From the NCBI RefSeq assembly GCF_018603515.1, contig NZ_JACATN010000006.1:267933-331932 (forward strand): 64,000 nt of DNA. The letters run 5' to 3'. This document shows, piece after piece, positions 17,351 through 26,547 of this stretch (the stretch's first letter is position 1; the number at the start of each line of letters is the position of its first letter). The DNA comes from Zobellia barbeyronii. GTDB lineage: Bacteria > Bacteroidota > Bacteroidia > Flavobacteriales > Flavobacteriaceae. Under the pieces are notes generated by a model. That model did not search any database. It saw only the letters and a list, made by a program, of their open reading frames with translations, and was not told where the DNA came from. The position numbers and the translations under genes are program-made.

Positions 17351-17972
17351 TCAAGAAACTTATTTTTTGGTTCTTTAGATAACTTAATGCGTTCGTTCCT
17401 TCGTTAAAAAGTAAATCCAATACACTCGTGTTTCTAGAAAACTCATTTCTATCGGAAAAAACTTGATTGTATTCTTCCTGATCAAAATTCAACTTGCCCT
17501 TTGGGTTTACAAGAAATCTACCATCAAAAAGACCTTCTCGACTAACATCATATGTTACCGTTTTTTCAGTTGACATATCTAGCTGAAGACAGTCACAAAT
17601 TGTTTCTATGGTCAGAAGATTATAATCTAATAAATAGTCGTACTGCTTCTCATAAAGCGGCGCTATCTCATCTTCATAGAACTCAAAGAAAGGTGAGGTT
17701 CTATAAGCCGTTTTTAAAGTACGCCAGTGTTGACGTTGCCATTCGTAAGTATTATCCAACTTAACGTCCTTATTCAGTCTACCCTTCTTGTTCCCTACGT
17801 GTTGTATGGGAATGCTGAGCATATGCCTGCCACGGTCATTACAGATGTAAGCCCGGTTCCGATAGGTCTGTTTCTGGAAATTATCTTGAACTTCCCAACA
17901 AACCTCATGCTGGGCTATTGTAGAAAAAGTTGCTATATCAGGAAAATATGTTGGATTTAAAAGAATTTTCAA
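17343..17972 (-). CDS. WbqC-like family protein
   Basis: A 209-residue cytoplasmic protein. The starting MKILLNPTYFPDI, the NRAYICNDRGRHMLSIPI segment and the WQRQHWRTLKTAYRTSPFFEFY block are the hallmarks of the WbqC family, named after a gene in O-antigen clusters. The biochemical function is unknown; a role in surface polysaccharide synthesis is suggested only by name-giving members. It is transcribed with the overlapping DUF6122 gene and lies 26 bases after tauE on the same strand. Confidence 0.82.
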   Translation of the reverse strand: MKILLNPTYFPDIATFSTIAQHEVCWEVQDNFQKQTYRNRAYICNDRGRHMLSIPIQHVGNKKGRLNKDVKLDNTYEWQRQHWRTLKTAYRTSPFFEFYEDEIAPLYEKQYDYLLDYNLLTIETICDCLQLDMSTEKTVTYDVSREGLFDGRFLVNPKGKLNFDQEEYNQVFSDRNEFSRNTSVLDLLFNEGTNALSYLKNQKISFLNA

Positions 17973-17998
17973 TGCTATTACTTTTTAAAATTGTTTTA

Positions 17999-18775
17999 TT
18001 AAAATACCTCTGGGATATATTTGAGTAAAATACGAACCCCTACAACAAAAACCAATAAGGCTGTTACCCTTTTAATTCCTTTGGGCGTAAATCTCTTTAA
18101 GCTAATACGAATACCCAGTTGACCGCCAATGAGTACAGAAACAACTAGGGCCAAGGTTTCCTTCCAAGGCAAATCTAACATTCCTCCTTGAATTAGACCT
18201 GCTAAGCCTGAAATGGAATTCACTAATATAAAAAAACTGGCTAAAGCTGCTATTTTAATCGATTTATCCCATCTAAGGTGATTTAATATTGGTGCTAAAA
18301 ATATACCACCGCCAATACCTACAAGTCCAGATAAAAGGCCAATACCACCACCCAATATATAAGTTAAGAACTTAGGGTATTTAGCGACCTTTTCTGAAAA
18401 ATCTCTTTTTGAAAAAGTTTGTGACGCCAAAAACACAGAGGAGGTTACAAGTGAAAACCCCAATAAAAGAAAGAAAACATTTTCTTCCAATCGAAAAGAG
18501 GCTCCAAGAAATGCTAAAGGGATACTGGCCAACACAAAGGGCAAAAAGTCTTTTAACTTTGCATGACCATTCTTAAAATATAAAAAAGTACTTCCAGAAA
18601 CTACTACTAAATTACATATTAAAGCTATAGAGCGTATAGCAAAAAAACCTCCTAAGAATAAGGTCAATAATGCCAAATAACTAGACCCACCACCAAATCC
18701 TACTGAAGAGTACAGAGTAGCTACAATAAAGAAACCCAAACACAGGAGCACCAGGTTCTCAGTACTTAATAGCAT
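17999..18775 (-). CDS. TauE/SafE family anion exporter
   Basis: This 258-residue membrane protein has about eight hydrophobic helices. It has the repeated glycine-rich half-site motifs of the TauE/SafE family (SSVGFGGGSSYLALL near the N-terminus, GLVGIGGGIFLAP in the middle). Family members export sulfite, sulfoacetate or similar organosulfur anions. It overlaps moeB by 17 bases and is the last gene of the molybdenum-cofactor operon. This suggests transport linked to sulfur or molybdoenzyme metabolism, but the substrate is unproved. Confidence 0.85.
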   Translation of the reverse strand: MLLSTENLVLLCLGFFIVATLYSSVGFGGGSSYLALLTLFLGGFFAIRSIALICNLVVVSGSTFLYFKNGHAKLKDFLPFVLASIPLAFLGASFRLEENVFFLLLGFSLVTSSVFLASQTFSKRDFSEKVAKYPKFLTYILGGGIGLLSGLVGIGGGIFLAPILNHLRWDKSIKIAALASFFILVNSISGLAGLIQGGMLDLPWKETLALVVSVLIGGQLGIRISLKRFTPKGIKRVTALLVFVVGVRILLKYIPEVF

Positions 18776-19832
18776 GCTTTGAAATTTGGTTCATCCCTCC
18801 TTCTACATTAATCAAATTTGCATTGGCATGTAAGCCTTTGAGTTTTTCTACGGCTTTTCTACTGCGCACCCCAGACTGACAGATGACGTAAATTCCAGCA
18901 TCGTACGAAATCTCACCATGCCGTTCATCAAGTTCGGAAAGTGGAATATTCTTGGCAAAAGAGAAATGATTTCTATTAAACTCTTTGGGAGTGCGAACAT
19001 CTATAAGTTGCACCTCATTCTTATCTATAATTTGCTGAAAAGCATCCGAAGCAATAGAATTTATAGGCACTTCACAATCAAAATCATAATTCTTCTGAAG
19101 GGTTTTTATCTTTAGATTTTCAGGATTCACTGAAAAACGTATTTTCTGAAAATTACTTGACAACCCATCAATAAGTAATAATTTACCAGAAAGGGTCTCC
19201 CCTATTCCCGTAAGTATTTTTACAGCTTCTAGCGCTTGGAAATTACCAATGATTCCCGGTACAATACCCAAAACTCCATTTTCATTACAATTAGGCACTT
19301 CGTCTGCTTTTGGCATTTCAGGAAAAAGACAACGGTATGTAGGTCCTCCTTCAAAATTAAAAACACTTACTTGCCCTTCAAAACTGTGTAATGCTCCGTA
19401 AACAAAAGGTTTATTCAAAATCACACAAGCATCGTTCACCAAATACCGGGTAGGAAAATTATCCGAAGCATCAACGACTATATCATAGTCTCCTATTATT
19501 TCAAGAGCATTTTCGCGTGTCAAAAATGTTTCGTGAGAAATGATTTTAGTTTCTGAATTCTGTTCTTTCAATTTTAAAACAGCGGTAGCTACCTTGGGCT
19601 TATTTATATCTTTTTCAGAATATAATACTTGCCGGTGTAAGTTAGATAGCGACACCACATCATTATCTACAATACCCAAAACTCCCACACCCATAGCATT
19701 CAGATAGGTAAGCACGGGAACCCCAAGCCCACCAGCTCCTACCACCAGTACTTTGGCCGACTGTAATTTCAGTTGAGCCTCCATGCCAAACTCCTTTAGA
19801 ATCGTTTGTCTGTCGTAGCGTTCTGCGTTCAT
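18759..19832 (-). CDS. moeB: MoeB/ThiF-family adenylyltransferase with C-terminal rhodanese domain
   Basis: This 357-residue E1-like enzyme should adenylate the Gly-Gly tail of MoaD (and perhaps ThiS). The ATP-site motif is GAGGLG (32-37), followed by NLHRQ (64-68) and the crossover-loop Cys in VPNCNENGVLG. A rhodanese domain occupies about 255-357, with its Cys in ICQSGVRSRKA. The two CxxC zinc pairs of classic MoeB are reduced to single cysteines (YRC and FDC). It overlaps mobA by 4 bases and tauE by 17. The thiamine operon in this window lacks its own thiF, so a dual role is plausible. Confidence 0.87.
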   Translation of the reverse strand: MNAERYDRQTILKEFGMEAQLKLQSAKVLVVGAGGLGVPVLTYLNAMGVGVLGIVDNDVVSLSNLHRQVLYSEKDINKPKVATAVLKLKEQNSETKIISHETFLTRENALEIIGDYDIVVDASDNFPTRYLVNDACVILNKPFVYGALHSFEGQVSVFNFEGGPTYRCLFPEMPKADEVPNCNENGVLGIVPGIIGNFQALEAVKILTGIGETLSGKLLLIDGLSSNFQKIRFSVNPENLKIKTLQKNYDFDCEVPINSIASDAFQQIIDKNEVQLIDVRTPKEFNRNHFSFAKNIPLSELDERHGEISYDAGIYVICQSGVRSRKAVEKLKGLHANANLINVEGGMNQISKHAIKY

Positions 19833-20425
19833 TCCACTGCTAATTTCACGATGGCTTCCTTATACTCTTCCTCAGAATTCGCATTCAGAAGTACGTTGGG
19901 GTTTTTAGGGAAAACCAATTTAACCTCACTATTAATCAAATATTTTCTAGGACAAGTCCCGTTTCCACTTTCTAGATAAGCCAAGCTTTCCTTAAAAGCT
20001 TTTGGCTCCCAAATAGCACAGAGAGGCTCCGGTAAAGGGTCTTCTTTTTGGGCAAACGAAGTTGCTACTTTATTTGGGTCACGAGCAGCTATTAATTCTT
20101 GTAGTGCTAGAAGGTCCATTAATGGCAGATCACACGCCAAAACCAACCAAGCCACATTAGGATGCTTCAAATGAGCAGATAAGAGTCCGTTATAAGGCCC
20201 TCTATACTTGTTCTCATCAACAATCACTTCAACTTCATTGGCAATCTCATCCTGTTGCCCCGGTCTAATACTCAAAAAGGTTTTTTCACAAACCCTACCC
20301 AGTAGATTATACAGATAATCGCGTTGTGGCATACCGTGGTACGGAATTAAACCTTTGTCTTTTCCCATTCGGGTGCTTTTCCCTCCTGCAAGCACCAAGC
20401 CATATATTTTAGGACCTATAATCAT
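19829..20425 (-). CDS. mobA: Molybdenum cofactor guanylyltransferase
   Basis: A 198-residue nucleotidyltransferase. The signature LAGGKSTRMGKDKG (about 12-25) binds GTP. The downstream LACDLPLMD motif carries the metal-binding Asp. It should join GMP to molybdopterin to make the guanine-dinucleotide form of the cofactor, used by DMSO-reductase-family enzymes. It overlaps moaC by 17 bases and moeB by 4. No molybdoenzyme is encoded in the window, so the client is unknown. Confidence 0.87.
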   Translation of the reverse strand: MIIGPKIYGLVLAGGKSTRMGKDKGLIPYHGMPQRDYLYNLLGRVCEKTFLSIRPGQQDEIANEVEVIVDENKYRGPYNGLLSAHLKHPNVAWLVLACDLPLMDLLALQELIAARDPNKVATSFAQKEDPLPEPLCAIWEPKAFKESLAYLESGNGTCPRKYLINSEVKLVFPKNPNVLLNANSEEEYKEAIVKLAVE

Positions 20426-20882
20426 TCTTTCCTCCTGTTTTTTCTTTCAACTGAACGTTAGTAATCCGTATATCATGGGACAACGCCTTGCACATATCGT
20501 AAATAGTTAATGCACTAACAGAAACACCTGTAAGCGCTTCCATCTCAACTCCCGTTTTCTCCGTACATTTTACGGTACAACTTATTTCTAAAGCCCGCCC
20601 ATTGGGAACAATATCAATTTGTACTTTGGATAAGTTAATTTGATGACAAAGCGGAATCAGTTCTGAGGTTTTCTTAACTGCCTGAATACCTGCAATTACT
20701 GCCGTTTGAATAATGCTTCCCTTTTTACCCAAAAAATCTTGAGCTGCCAAGGTTTCAAAAACCTCTTGTGGAAATTCTACCCAACCGGAAGCTACAGCTG
20801 TTCTAGCGGTTACTTTTTTCTCGGATACGTCTACCATTGCCGCGTTTCCCGAGGCATCAACATGTGATAGTTTTTTTTCCAT
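20409..20882 (-). CDS. moaC: Cyclic pyranopterin monophosphate synthase MoaC
   Basis: This 157-residue enzyme carries out the second part of step one of molybdopterin synthesis, converting the MoaA product to cPMP. Diagnostic strings are the FSHVDASG-like start (LSHVDASGNAAMVDV), LIPLCHQINL, and TGVEMEALTGVSVSALTIYDMCKA with the catalytic Lys. It lies 57 bases after moaD and overlaps mobA by 17. Its usual partner moaA is not in the window. Confidence 0.93.
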   Translation of the reverse strand: MEKKLSHVDASGNAAMVDVSEKKVTARTAVASGWVEFPQEVFETLAAQDFLGKKGSIIQTAVIAGIQAVKKTSELIPLCHQINLSKVQIDIVPNGRALEISCTVKCTEKTGVEMEALTGVSVSALTIYDMCKALSHDIRITNVQLKEKTGGKNDYRS

Positions 20883-20939
20883 GAATCTATACTCCTATTA
20901 AAGTTTTTGAATTGACGAAGATGCCTTTATAGTTCTAGA

Positions 20940-21188
20940 TTACCCACCACTTACGGGAGGGATTATAGCAATTTCATCACCTTTACTTAAAATCTTAGCA
21001 TCTTCGGCATACTCGCTGTTTACGGCTACCGCTAAAGAAGAAAGCTTCCCAAAATCCGGAAAGCTATTATTCAATTTCTGTTTCAATTCCGAAACCGATT
21101 TGGGCATTTCATCACCTTCTTCAAAACGAAACGATGACCTACCTACTATATCTTTGGCTATGCCGAATAACAAGACCTCCATATTCAA
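20940..21188 (-). CDS. moaD: MoaD-like small subunit of molybdopterin synthase
   Basis: This 82-residue ubiquitin-fold sulfur carrier ends in the required Gly-Gly (IIPPVSGG). The Gly-Gly is adenylated by MoeB and thiocarboxylated before sulfur transfer to cPMP. The N-terminal VLLFGIAKDIVG pattern is typical of MoaD rather than ThiS. It is the first gene of the moaD-moaC-mobA-moeB-tauE unit. The large subunit gene moaE is absent here. No good promoter box is seen in the 41 bases upstream. Confidence 0.87.
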   Translation of the reverse strand: MNMEVLLFGIAKDIVGRSSFRFEEGDEMPKSVSELKQKLNNSFPDFGKLSSLAVAVNSEYAEDAKILSKGDEIAIIPPVSGG

Positions 21189-21229
21189 ATAAAATTTAAA
21201 GATACAAGGTACTTAAAAAATAAGAAAAA

Positions 21230-22030
21230 TTAAGGCTTTAAGATGACATTAGCATTTTCTGGAACGGCATAAAATGCATCAGGTTTTGAGGTTTCCTCTA
21301 GAACAACATTATCAAAAGTCACCGTTTTTTTAACCTCCTTTATTGATATACCTTCATTTAAGTACCAAGTAATAGATTTAGGTAATTTTGCCCCATTAAC
21401 ATCTGCCCAATCGTTATAACGAATAAAGCTCAATTTGTCAGATTTCTCATCCGTTCCATAGGTGAAGGTATATGCTAACCAAGCCATTTCGTAGGTTTCC
21501 GAGTCATAATACAAATAGTAATCATCTTTTGAAGAAGCTCCAACTCCGTCATTATAACTTATGTGAATCCCAGGGTAATTCTTACCATCATAAACCAAAT
21601 CTTCGGCAACTTTATAATTGATTCCTGAATCTGCCAAAACAAAAGGCATTGCATAAAAATAAAACATAAGGTTATGGTATAGTTCAGCATTACCCTTGTA
21701 GGTCTTTGCCTCATCTAACAACCAAACATCTTTACCATCAAAACCAATTTCAACCGGAGGGGTTTCAACCTTATCTTTTCTTGAATATAAATCTACAGTG
21801 TGCTTTTCATTACCATCTGGATTAACAATTTCAAAACTTAGTGTGCGTTTATTTCTCCATTTTTTTAAACTGCCATGGGCTTCAAAAACTTTATTTAGTG
21901 CTTCAGGGTAGTCATTATTTTCTTCCTTAACCTCCGTTTTTACTTCTTTTTGAACAGTTTCATTCTGCTTAGGCCCTTCTTTACAGTTCGTTAGAACTAA
22001 AACCAGTAAGATTGTAAAAATTTGTTTCAT
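21230..22030 (-). CDS. DUF6503-like lipoprotein
   Basis: This 266-residue lipoprotein (Cys16 in LTNCKEG) has an acidic linker to about residue 42. The mature domain begins with ALNKVFEAHGSLKKWRNKRTL, resembling DUF6503 of Bacteroidota. The repeated strand patterns (VDLYSRKDKV, VWLLDEAKTYKG, YPGIHISYND, LPKSITWYLN) recall LolA-like half-barrels that bind lipid, but this is only a fold guess. It stands alone between moaD and a divergent RNA methyltransferase gene. Confidence 0.72.
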   Translation of the reverse strand: MKQIFTILLVLVLTNCKEGPKQNETVQKEVKTEVKEENNDYPEALNKVFEAHGSLKKWRNKRTLSFEIVNPDGNEKHTVDLYSRKDKVETPPVEIGFDGKDVWLLDEAKTYKGNAELYHNLMFYFYAMPFVLADSGINYKVAEDLVYDGKNYPGIHISYNDGVGASSKDDYYLYYDSETYEMAWLAYTFTYGTDEKSDKLSFIRYNDWADVNGAKLPKSITWYLNEGISIKEVKKTVTFDNVVLEETSKPDAFYAVPENANVILKP

Positions 22031-22080
22031 GTGTTTATTTTTAGTTTTAGGTACATAGGTCGCACAATTGCTCTTTTATT

Positions 22081-22088
22081 TACATTTG
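22081..22088 (+). promoter_or_regulatory. Promoter -7 box (TACATTTG) of the RNA methyltransferase gene
   Basis: An exact TAnnTTTG whose last base is five bases before the ATG at 22093. Transcription would begin at or just before the start codon, implying a leaderless mRNA. Confidence 0.5.
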
Positions 22089-22092
22089 CGGT

Positions 22093-22905
22093 ATGCACGA
22101 AATCAAGCAAATCTCTAGCGTACAAAATGCGTTGGTTAAGAAAATACTGCTTTTAAAGGAGAAGTCTAGGGAACGAAAGAAAACCGGACTTTTTATTATT
22201 GAAGGCCAACGGGAAATTGAATTGGCGCTCAAAGGTGGTTATGAAATTGAAACTGTACTTTTTCAAAAGGACTTGATTGACTTAAATGCAACCTATACCC
22301 TATTTGAAAACAGTAAGTTAACACCCGATTATATTGAAGTTACAAAGGATGTCTACCAAAAACTAGCCTACAGACAGACTACTGAAGGTGTTCTGGCCAT
22401 TGCCAAAAGCAAACCCACATTGCTGGAAGAATTGGAACTAAAGAATAAAAATCCTTTAATACTTATTGCCGAAGCCCCAGAAAAACCAGGAAACATAGGA
22501 GCCCTATTACGTACTGCCGATGCTGCAAACCTTGATGCAGTTATCATTGCCAACCCAAAAACAGACCTCTACAACCCTAATATTATACGCTCTAGTGTGG
22601 GCTGTGTTTTTACAAACAAAGTAGCTATGGGCAGTACCTCTGAGGTTATAGCATTTTTAAAGGCACAAAATATCAACATTTACTGCGCAGCACTTTCGGC
22701 TTCTGAAAATTATATTAAAACCGACTTCAATCCGGCATCTGCCATTGTGGTAGGCACGGAAGCGGACGGGCTTTCCCAAGAGTGGCTTGAAAACTCAACT
22801 CAGAACATTATTATACCTATGCAAGGAGAGATAGATTCCATGAATGTATCCGTCTCAGCCGCTATTGTTATCTTTGAAGCGAAAAGACAGCGGAATTTCG
22901 AGTAA
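22093..22905 (+). CDS. TrmH/SpoU-family RNA 2'-O-methyltransferase
   Basis: This 270-residue SPOUT enzyme has an N-terminal substrate-binding domain (about 1-110) and a C-terminal knotted methyltransferase domain. The three family motifs are present: EKPGNIGALLRTADA, VVGTEADGLSQEW and IPMQGEIDSMNVSVSAAI. It should use S-adenosylmethionine to methylate a ribose in rRNA or tRNA; the target nucleotide cannot be told. The -7 box sits almost against the start codon. Confidence 0.9.
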   Translation: MHEIKQISSVQNALVKKILLLKEKSRERKKTGLFIIEGQREIELALKGGYEIETVLFQKDLIDLNATYTLFENSKLTPDYIEVTKDVYQKLAYRQTTEGVLAIAKSKPTLLEELELKNKNPLILIAEAPEKPGNIGALLRTADAANLDAVIIANPKTDLYNPNIIRSSVGCVFTNKVAMGSTSEVIAFLKAQNINIYCAALSASENYIKTDFNPASAIVVGTEADGLSQEWLENSTQNIIIPMQGEIDSMNVSVSAAIVIFEAKRQRNFE

Positions 22906-22958
22906 ATAACGCGTCAATTCTCAACATACCAACCCCCATATACCAAAAAAAATACCGA

Positions 22959-24185
22959 ATGAGCATTCTGTTTTATACTATAATTGCCATTCTCGTGCTA
23001 CAATTTATCCTCGAGACCGTTCTTGATTACCTGAATGCCAAACGCTACAATGATCCTATACCAGAGGAACTTAACGATGTTTTTGATGCGGATGAGTATA
23101 AAAAATCGCAGGCATACAAAAAGACCAATTATCGTTTTGGATTATTAACATCTACCTTTTCATTTCTCTTGACCTTATGTTTTTTGGCTTTTGGTGGATT
23201 TGAACGGATAGACCAACTTGTACGTAGCGTAACAATCCAACCTATACCAATGGCACTAATGTTCTTTGGTATTATTATGATAGGAAGCGATATCGTTACC
23301 CTTCCCTTATCCTACTATTCCACTTTTGTAATAGAAGAGAAATTCGGTTTCAATAAAACTACCAAAGGCACTTTCTTTTTAGATAAAATAAAGGGTTGGC
23401 TAATGACCGCAGTAGTAGGCGGGCTACTTTTAGCCGTAATCATTTGGTTTTTCCAATGGGCAGGCAACAATTTCTGGTTGTATGCTTGGGCTCTTGTATC
23501 TGTTTTTACGGTGTTCATGAATTTGTTTTACAGTAAACTCATTGTACCTCTTTTTAATAAGCAAACACCTCTAGAAGATGGAAGCTTAAAAACTAAAATA
23601 GAAGCCTTTGCCAAAAACGTTGGTTTTGAACTCAATAACATCTTTGTAATAGACGGTTCAAAACGTTCTACAAAGGCAAATGCCTATTTCTCTGGCTTTG
23701 GTAAAGAAAAAAGGGTCACCTTATACGACACCTTGATAAATGACCTGGACGAAGAAGAAATTGTTGCTGTTTTGGCCCATGAAGTAGGACATTACAAAAA
23801 GAAGCATATCATTTTCAACCTCATAGCATCTTTAGTATTGACAGGTATCACGCTATTTGTATTATCATTGTTCGTCAATAATCCTGCTGTATCTATTGCG
23901 ATTGGCGTATCTCAGCCCAGTTTTCATGCGGCCCTTATTGGTTTTGGTATTCTTTACAGTCCTATCTCAGAAATAACTGGATTAATAATGAATCATTTTT
24001 CAAGGAAATTCGAGTATCAAGCAGATGATTATGCCAAAGACACGTATGCTGCTATACCGCTTATTACCTCATTGAAAAAACTATCTAAAAACAGTTTAAG
24101 CAACCTTACCCCTCATCCTGCTTTCGTTTTTGTGCACTATTCTCACCCTACACTTCTTAATCGGATTCAGAATCTAAAAAGATAG
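22959..24185 (+). CDS. M48 family metallopeptidase (Ste24/CAAX protease-like)
   Basis: This 408-residue integral membrane protease has about seven hydrophobic helices. The zinc site is HEVGH near residues 273-277 (LAHEVGHYKKKH), with a third ligand in the downstream FEYQADDYA motif near 350. The N-terminal region (QFILETVLDYLNAK) and length match the Ste24-like branch. Bacterial members act in membrane-protein quality control. It follows the methyltransferase gene by 53 bases and may be co-transcribed. Confidence 0.92.
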   Translation: MSILFYTIIAILVLQFILETVLDYLNAKRYNDPIPEELNDVFDADEYKKSQAYKKTNYRFGLLTSTFSFLLTLCFLAFGGFERIDQLVRSVTIQPIPMALMFFGIIMIGSDIVTLPLSYYSTFVIEEKFGFNKTTKGTFFLDKIKGWLMTAVVGGLLLAVIIWFFQWAGNNFWLYAWALVSVFTVFMNLFYSKLIVPLFNKQTPLEDGSLKTKIEAFAKNVGFELNNIFVIDGSKRSTKANAYFSGFGKEKRVTLYDTLINDLDEEEIVAVLAHEVGHYKKKHIIFNLIASLVLTGITLFVLSLFVNNPAVSIAIGVSQPSFHAALIGFGILYSPISEITGLIMNHFSRKFEYQADDYAKDTYAAIPLITSLKKLSKNSLSNLTPHPAFVFVHYSHPTLLNRIQNLKR

Positions 24186-24287
24186 TACAAGCATCAGTAT
24201 TCAAAATTAAGGACACTTTGACATAGCCTAAAAAGAGGGGCAATTTTTGTTGTACGCTTGCTAAGATTGTTCTATTTTTATTTGAAT

Positions 24288-26492
24288 ATGACCGAGGAAG
24301 CTATAGAGAAGGAAAACAAGGAGATTGCCAAGCAATACAAAGAATTGCTGCGCATTAGTTATCAACATCTCTCAGACGATGATAAGGTACTCATACGCTC
24401 TGCATTTGAGATTGCAGTAGACGCACATAAAACTCAACGAAGAAAATCTGGTGAAGCTTATATTTTCCATCCTATTGCAGTGGCAAAAATAGTAGCTTCA
24501 GAAATAGGTCTAGATGCTACATCCATTGCTTCTGCCCTACTTCACGACGTTGTAGAAGACTCCGAATATACTTTAGATGACATTGAACGAATGTTTGGCG
24601 AAACCATTGCACGTATCGTTGATGGCCTTACCAAAATAGCACATCTTAAAAAAGACACGAGCACCTCGCAACAGGCCGAAAATTTCCGGAAGATGTTACT
24701 TACTCTCCATGATGATGTGAGGGTGATTATTATTAAGATTGCAGACCGTTACCACAATATGCTTACTATGGATGCCATGCCTGAGCATAAACAGGTACAA
24801 ATGGCTTCCGAGACTTTATATATCTACGCTCCATTAGCACACCGCATAGGGCTTTACAACATAAAAACAGAATTAGAAGACCTTAGTTTAAAGTATACTG
24901 AACCTAGCGTATACCAAAGTATAAAGGATAAAATTGAAGAGTCAAAAGAGGATCAACAAGCCTATATTGACGCTTTTTCAGGTGTAATAGATAAATCTTT
25001 AAAAGAAGAAGGTCTAAACTATTACATAAAAGGGCGAATGAAGTCCATTTTCTCCATCCGTAAAAAGATGAAAGTTCAGCACGTAGCTTTTGATGAGATT
25101 TATGACAAGTTTGCCATTCGTATTATTTATAAGTCAGATCGGCAGAATGAAAAATTCTTGGCTTGGAAGATTTATTCTATCGTAACCGATCACTTTACTC
25201 CTAACCCAGTGCGCCTTCGCGATTGGATATCATCGCCTAAATCTACAGGATACGAAGCTCTGCACATTACTGTTATGGGACCCAAAGGGAGATGGGTAGA
25301 AGTACAGATTCGTAGCGAACGTATGCACGAAATCGCAGAAAAAGGTTACGCAGCTCACTTTAAATACAAACACGGAGACCAAAAAGAAAAAGGTATTGAC
25401 GTATGGCTCAATCGTTTACAGGAAGCACTTGAAAACGCCAATACAAACGCAGTAGATTTTGTTGAAGAATTTAAACTAAACCTCTACGCCAAAGAAATTT
25501 TTGTCTTTACTCCAAAAGGTGAACTTAAATCTTTACCAAAAGGAGCCACACCGTTAGACTTTGCCTTTAATATACATACAGAGGTTGGTATGCGTACCCG
25601 AGGTTCTAAAGTAAACGGAAAATTAGTTCCTTTAAACACAACTCTTAATAGTGGTGATCAAGTAGAAATTATAACTTCTGCTCAAGCAAAACCTAATCAA
25701 AACTGGTTGGATTATGCTACTACAGCAAGGGCCAGAGCAAAAATAAAATCTTCTTTAAGAGAAGAGAAAAAATCTGTTGCGGAAGAGGGCAAGGAAATTT
25801 TACGCAGAAAATTAAAATCCCAGAAAGTTACCCTTAACGAGGATTCAGTTAATAAAATGGTAAGCTTCTTTAAGCTAAAGACCAGCTTAGATCTCTTTTA
25901 TAGAGTAGGCATTGGATCTATAGACAACCAGATGCTAAAAGACTTTTCTTCGTCTTACTCTAATGCGTTCATAAGTTTCTTCAAAAATAAAATGCGAAGA
26001 AATCCTAATCCGTTAGAAATCCAAAAAGAGGAGATTACCGCCAAATATGATGTATTGGTTTTTGGTAAGGAAGAGGAAAAACTTGAGTATAAACTCTCTC
26101 CTTGCTGTAACCCCATTCCTGGAGACGAGGTTTTTGGTTTTGTTAGTATAAACGAAGGAATCAAAGTTCATAAGAAAAACTGCCCCAACGCCATACAGCT
26201 TCAATCTAATTATGCGTATCGTATTATTAGTGCCAAATGGATTGATTCTAGCCAAGAAGAGTTCCTGTCTGAAATACGATTAACGGGAATAGACAACCTT
26301 GGTTTAGTAAGCGAGATTACAGAAGTTATATCTGATGATATGCACGTAAACATCCGAAATCTTAACTTTAGTACTGATGGTGGAACTTTTAAGGGTACGA
26401 TTACTGTAGTAGTCAAAAACAACGGCATTCTGAAAAAAGTGATGGCAAATCTGAAGAAAATAAACGGAATAGATAAAGTCACAAGAATTTAG
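24288..26492 (+). CDS. Bifunctional (p)ppGpp synthetase/hydrolase, RelA/SpoT family
   Basis: A 734-residue long RSH protein. Order: HD hydrolase domain with intact HDVVED (86-91), synthetase domain (RMKSIFSIRKKM, YDKFAIRI, STGYEALH), TGS domain (about 390-450, VFTPKGELKSLP), a Cys-rich segment (SPCCNPIPGD near 603) and a C-terminal ACT domain (about 655-734). Because the HD motif is intact, it can probably both make and degrade the stringent-response alarmone. I chose ATG 24288 over an in-frame TTG ten codons upstream, whose extra residues are hydrophobic and untypical. Confidence 0.94.
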   Translation: MTEEAIEKENKEIAKQYKELLRISYQHLSDDDKVLIRSAFEIAVDAHKTQRRKSGEAYIFHPIAVAKIVASEIGLDATSIASALLHDVVEDSEYTLDDIERMFGETIARIVDGLTKIAHLKKDTSTSQQAENFRKMLLTLHDDVRVIIIKIADRYHNMLTMDAMPEHKQVQMASETLYIYAPLAHRIGLYNIKTELEDLSLKYTEPSVYQSIKDKIEESKEDQQAYIDAFSGVIDKSLKEEGLNYYIKGRMKSIFSIRKKMKVQHVAFDEIYDKFAIRIIYKSDRQNEKFLAWKIYSIVTDHFTPNPVRLRDWISSPKSTGYEALHITVMGPKGRWVEVQIRSERMHEIAEKGYAAHFKYKHGDQKEKGIDVWLNRLQEALENANTNAVDFVEEFKLNLYAKEIFVFTPKGELKSLPKGATPLDFAFNIHTEVGMRTRGSKVNGKLVPLNTTLNSGDQVEIITSAQAKPNQNWLDYATTARARAKIKSSLREEKKSVAEEGKEILRRKLKSQKVTLNEDSVNKMVSFFKLKTSLDLFYRVGIGSIDNQMLKDFSSSYSNAFISFFKNKMRRNPNPLEIQKEEITAKYDVLVFGKEEEKLEYKLSPCCNPIPGDEVFGFVSINEGIKVHKKNCPNAIQLQSNYAYRIISAKWIDSSQEEFLSEIRLTGIDNLGLVSEITEVISDDMHVNIRNLNFSTDGGTFKGTITVVVKNNGILKKVMANLKKINGIDKVTRI

Positions 26493-26494
26493 AA

Positions 26495-26522
26495 TTGTAA
26501 TTAAAATATAACCGTACCTTTG
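26495..26522 (+). promoter_or_regulatory. Full Bacteroidota promoter for the Fur-like gene
   Basis: TTG at 26495-26497, 17 bases, then TACCTTTG at 26515-26522. The start ATG at 26548 lies 25 bases after the -7 box. A TTG start at 26527 would fall at the transcription start and is unlikely. Confidence 0.65.
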
Positions 26523-26547
26523 CGGATTGACGAATGTAACCCTAGTT

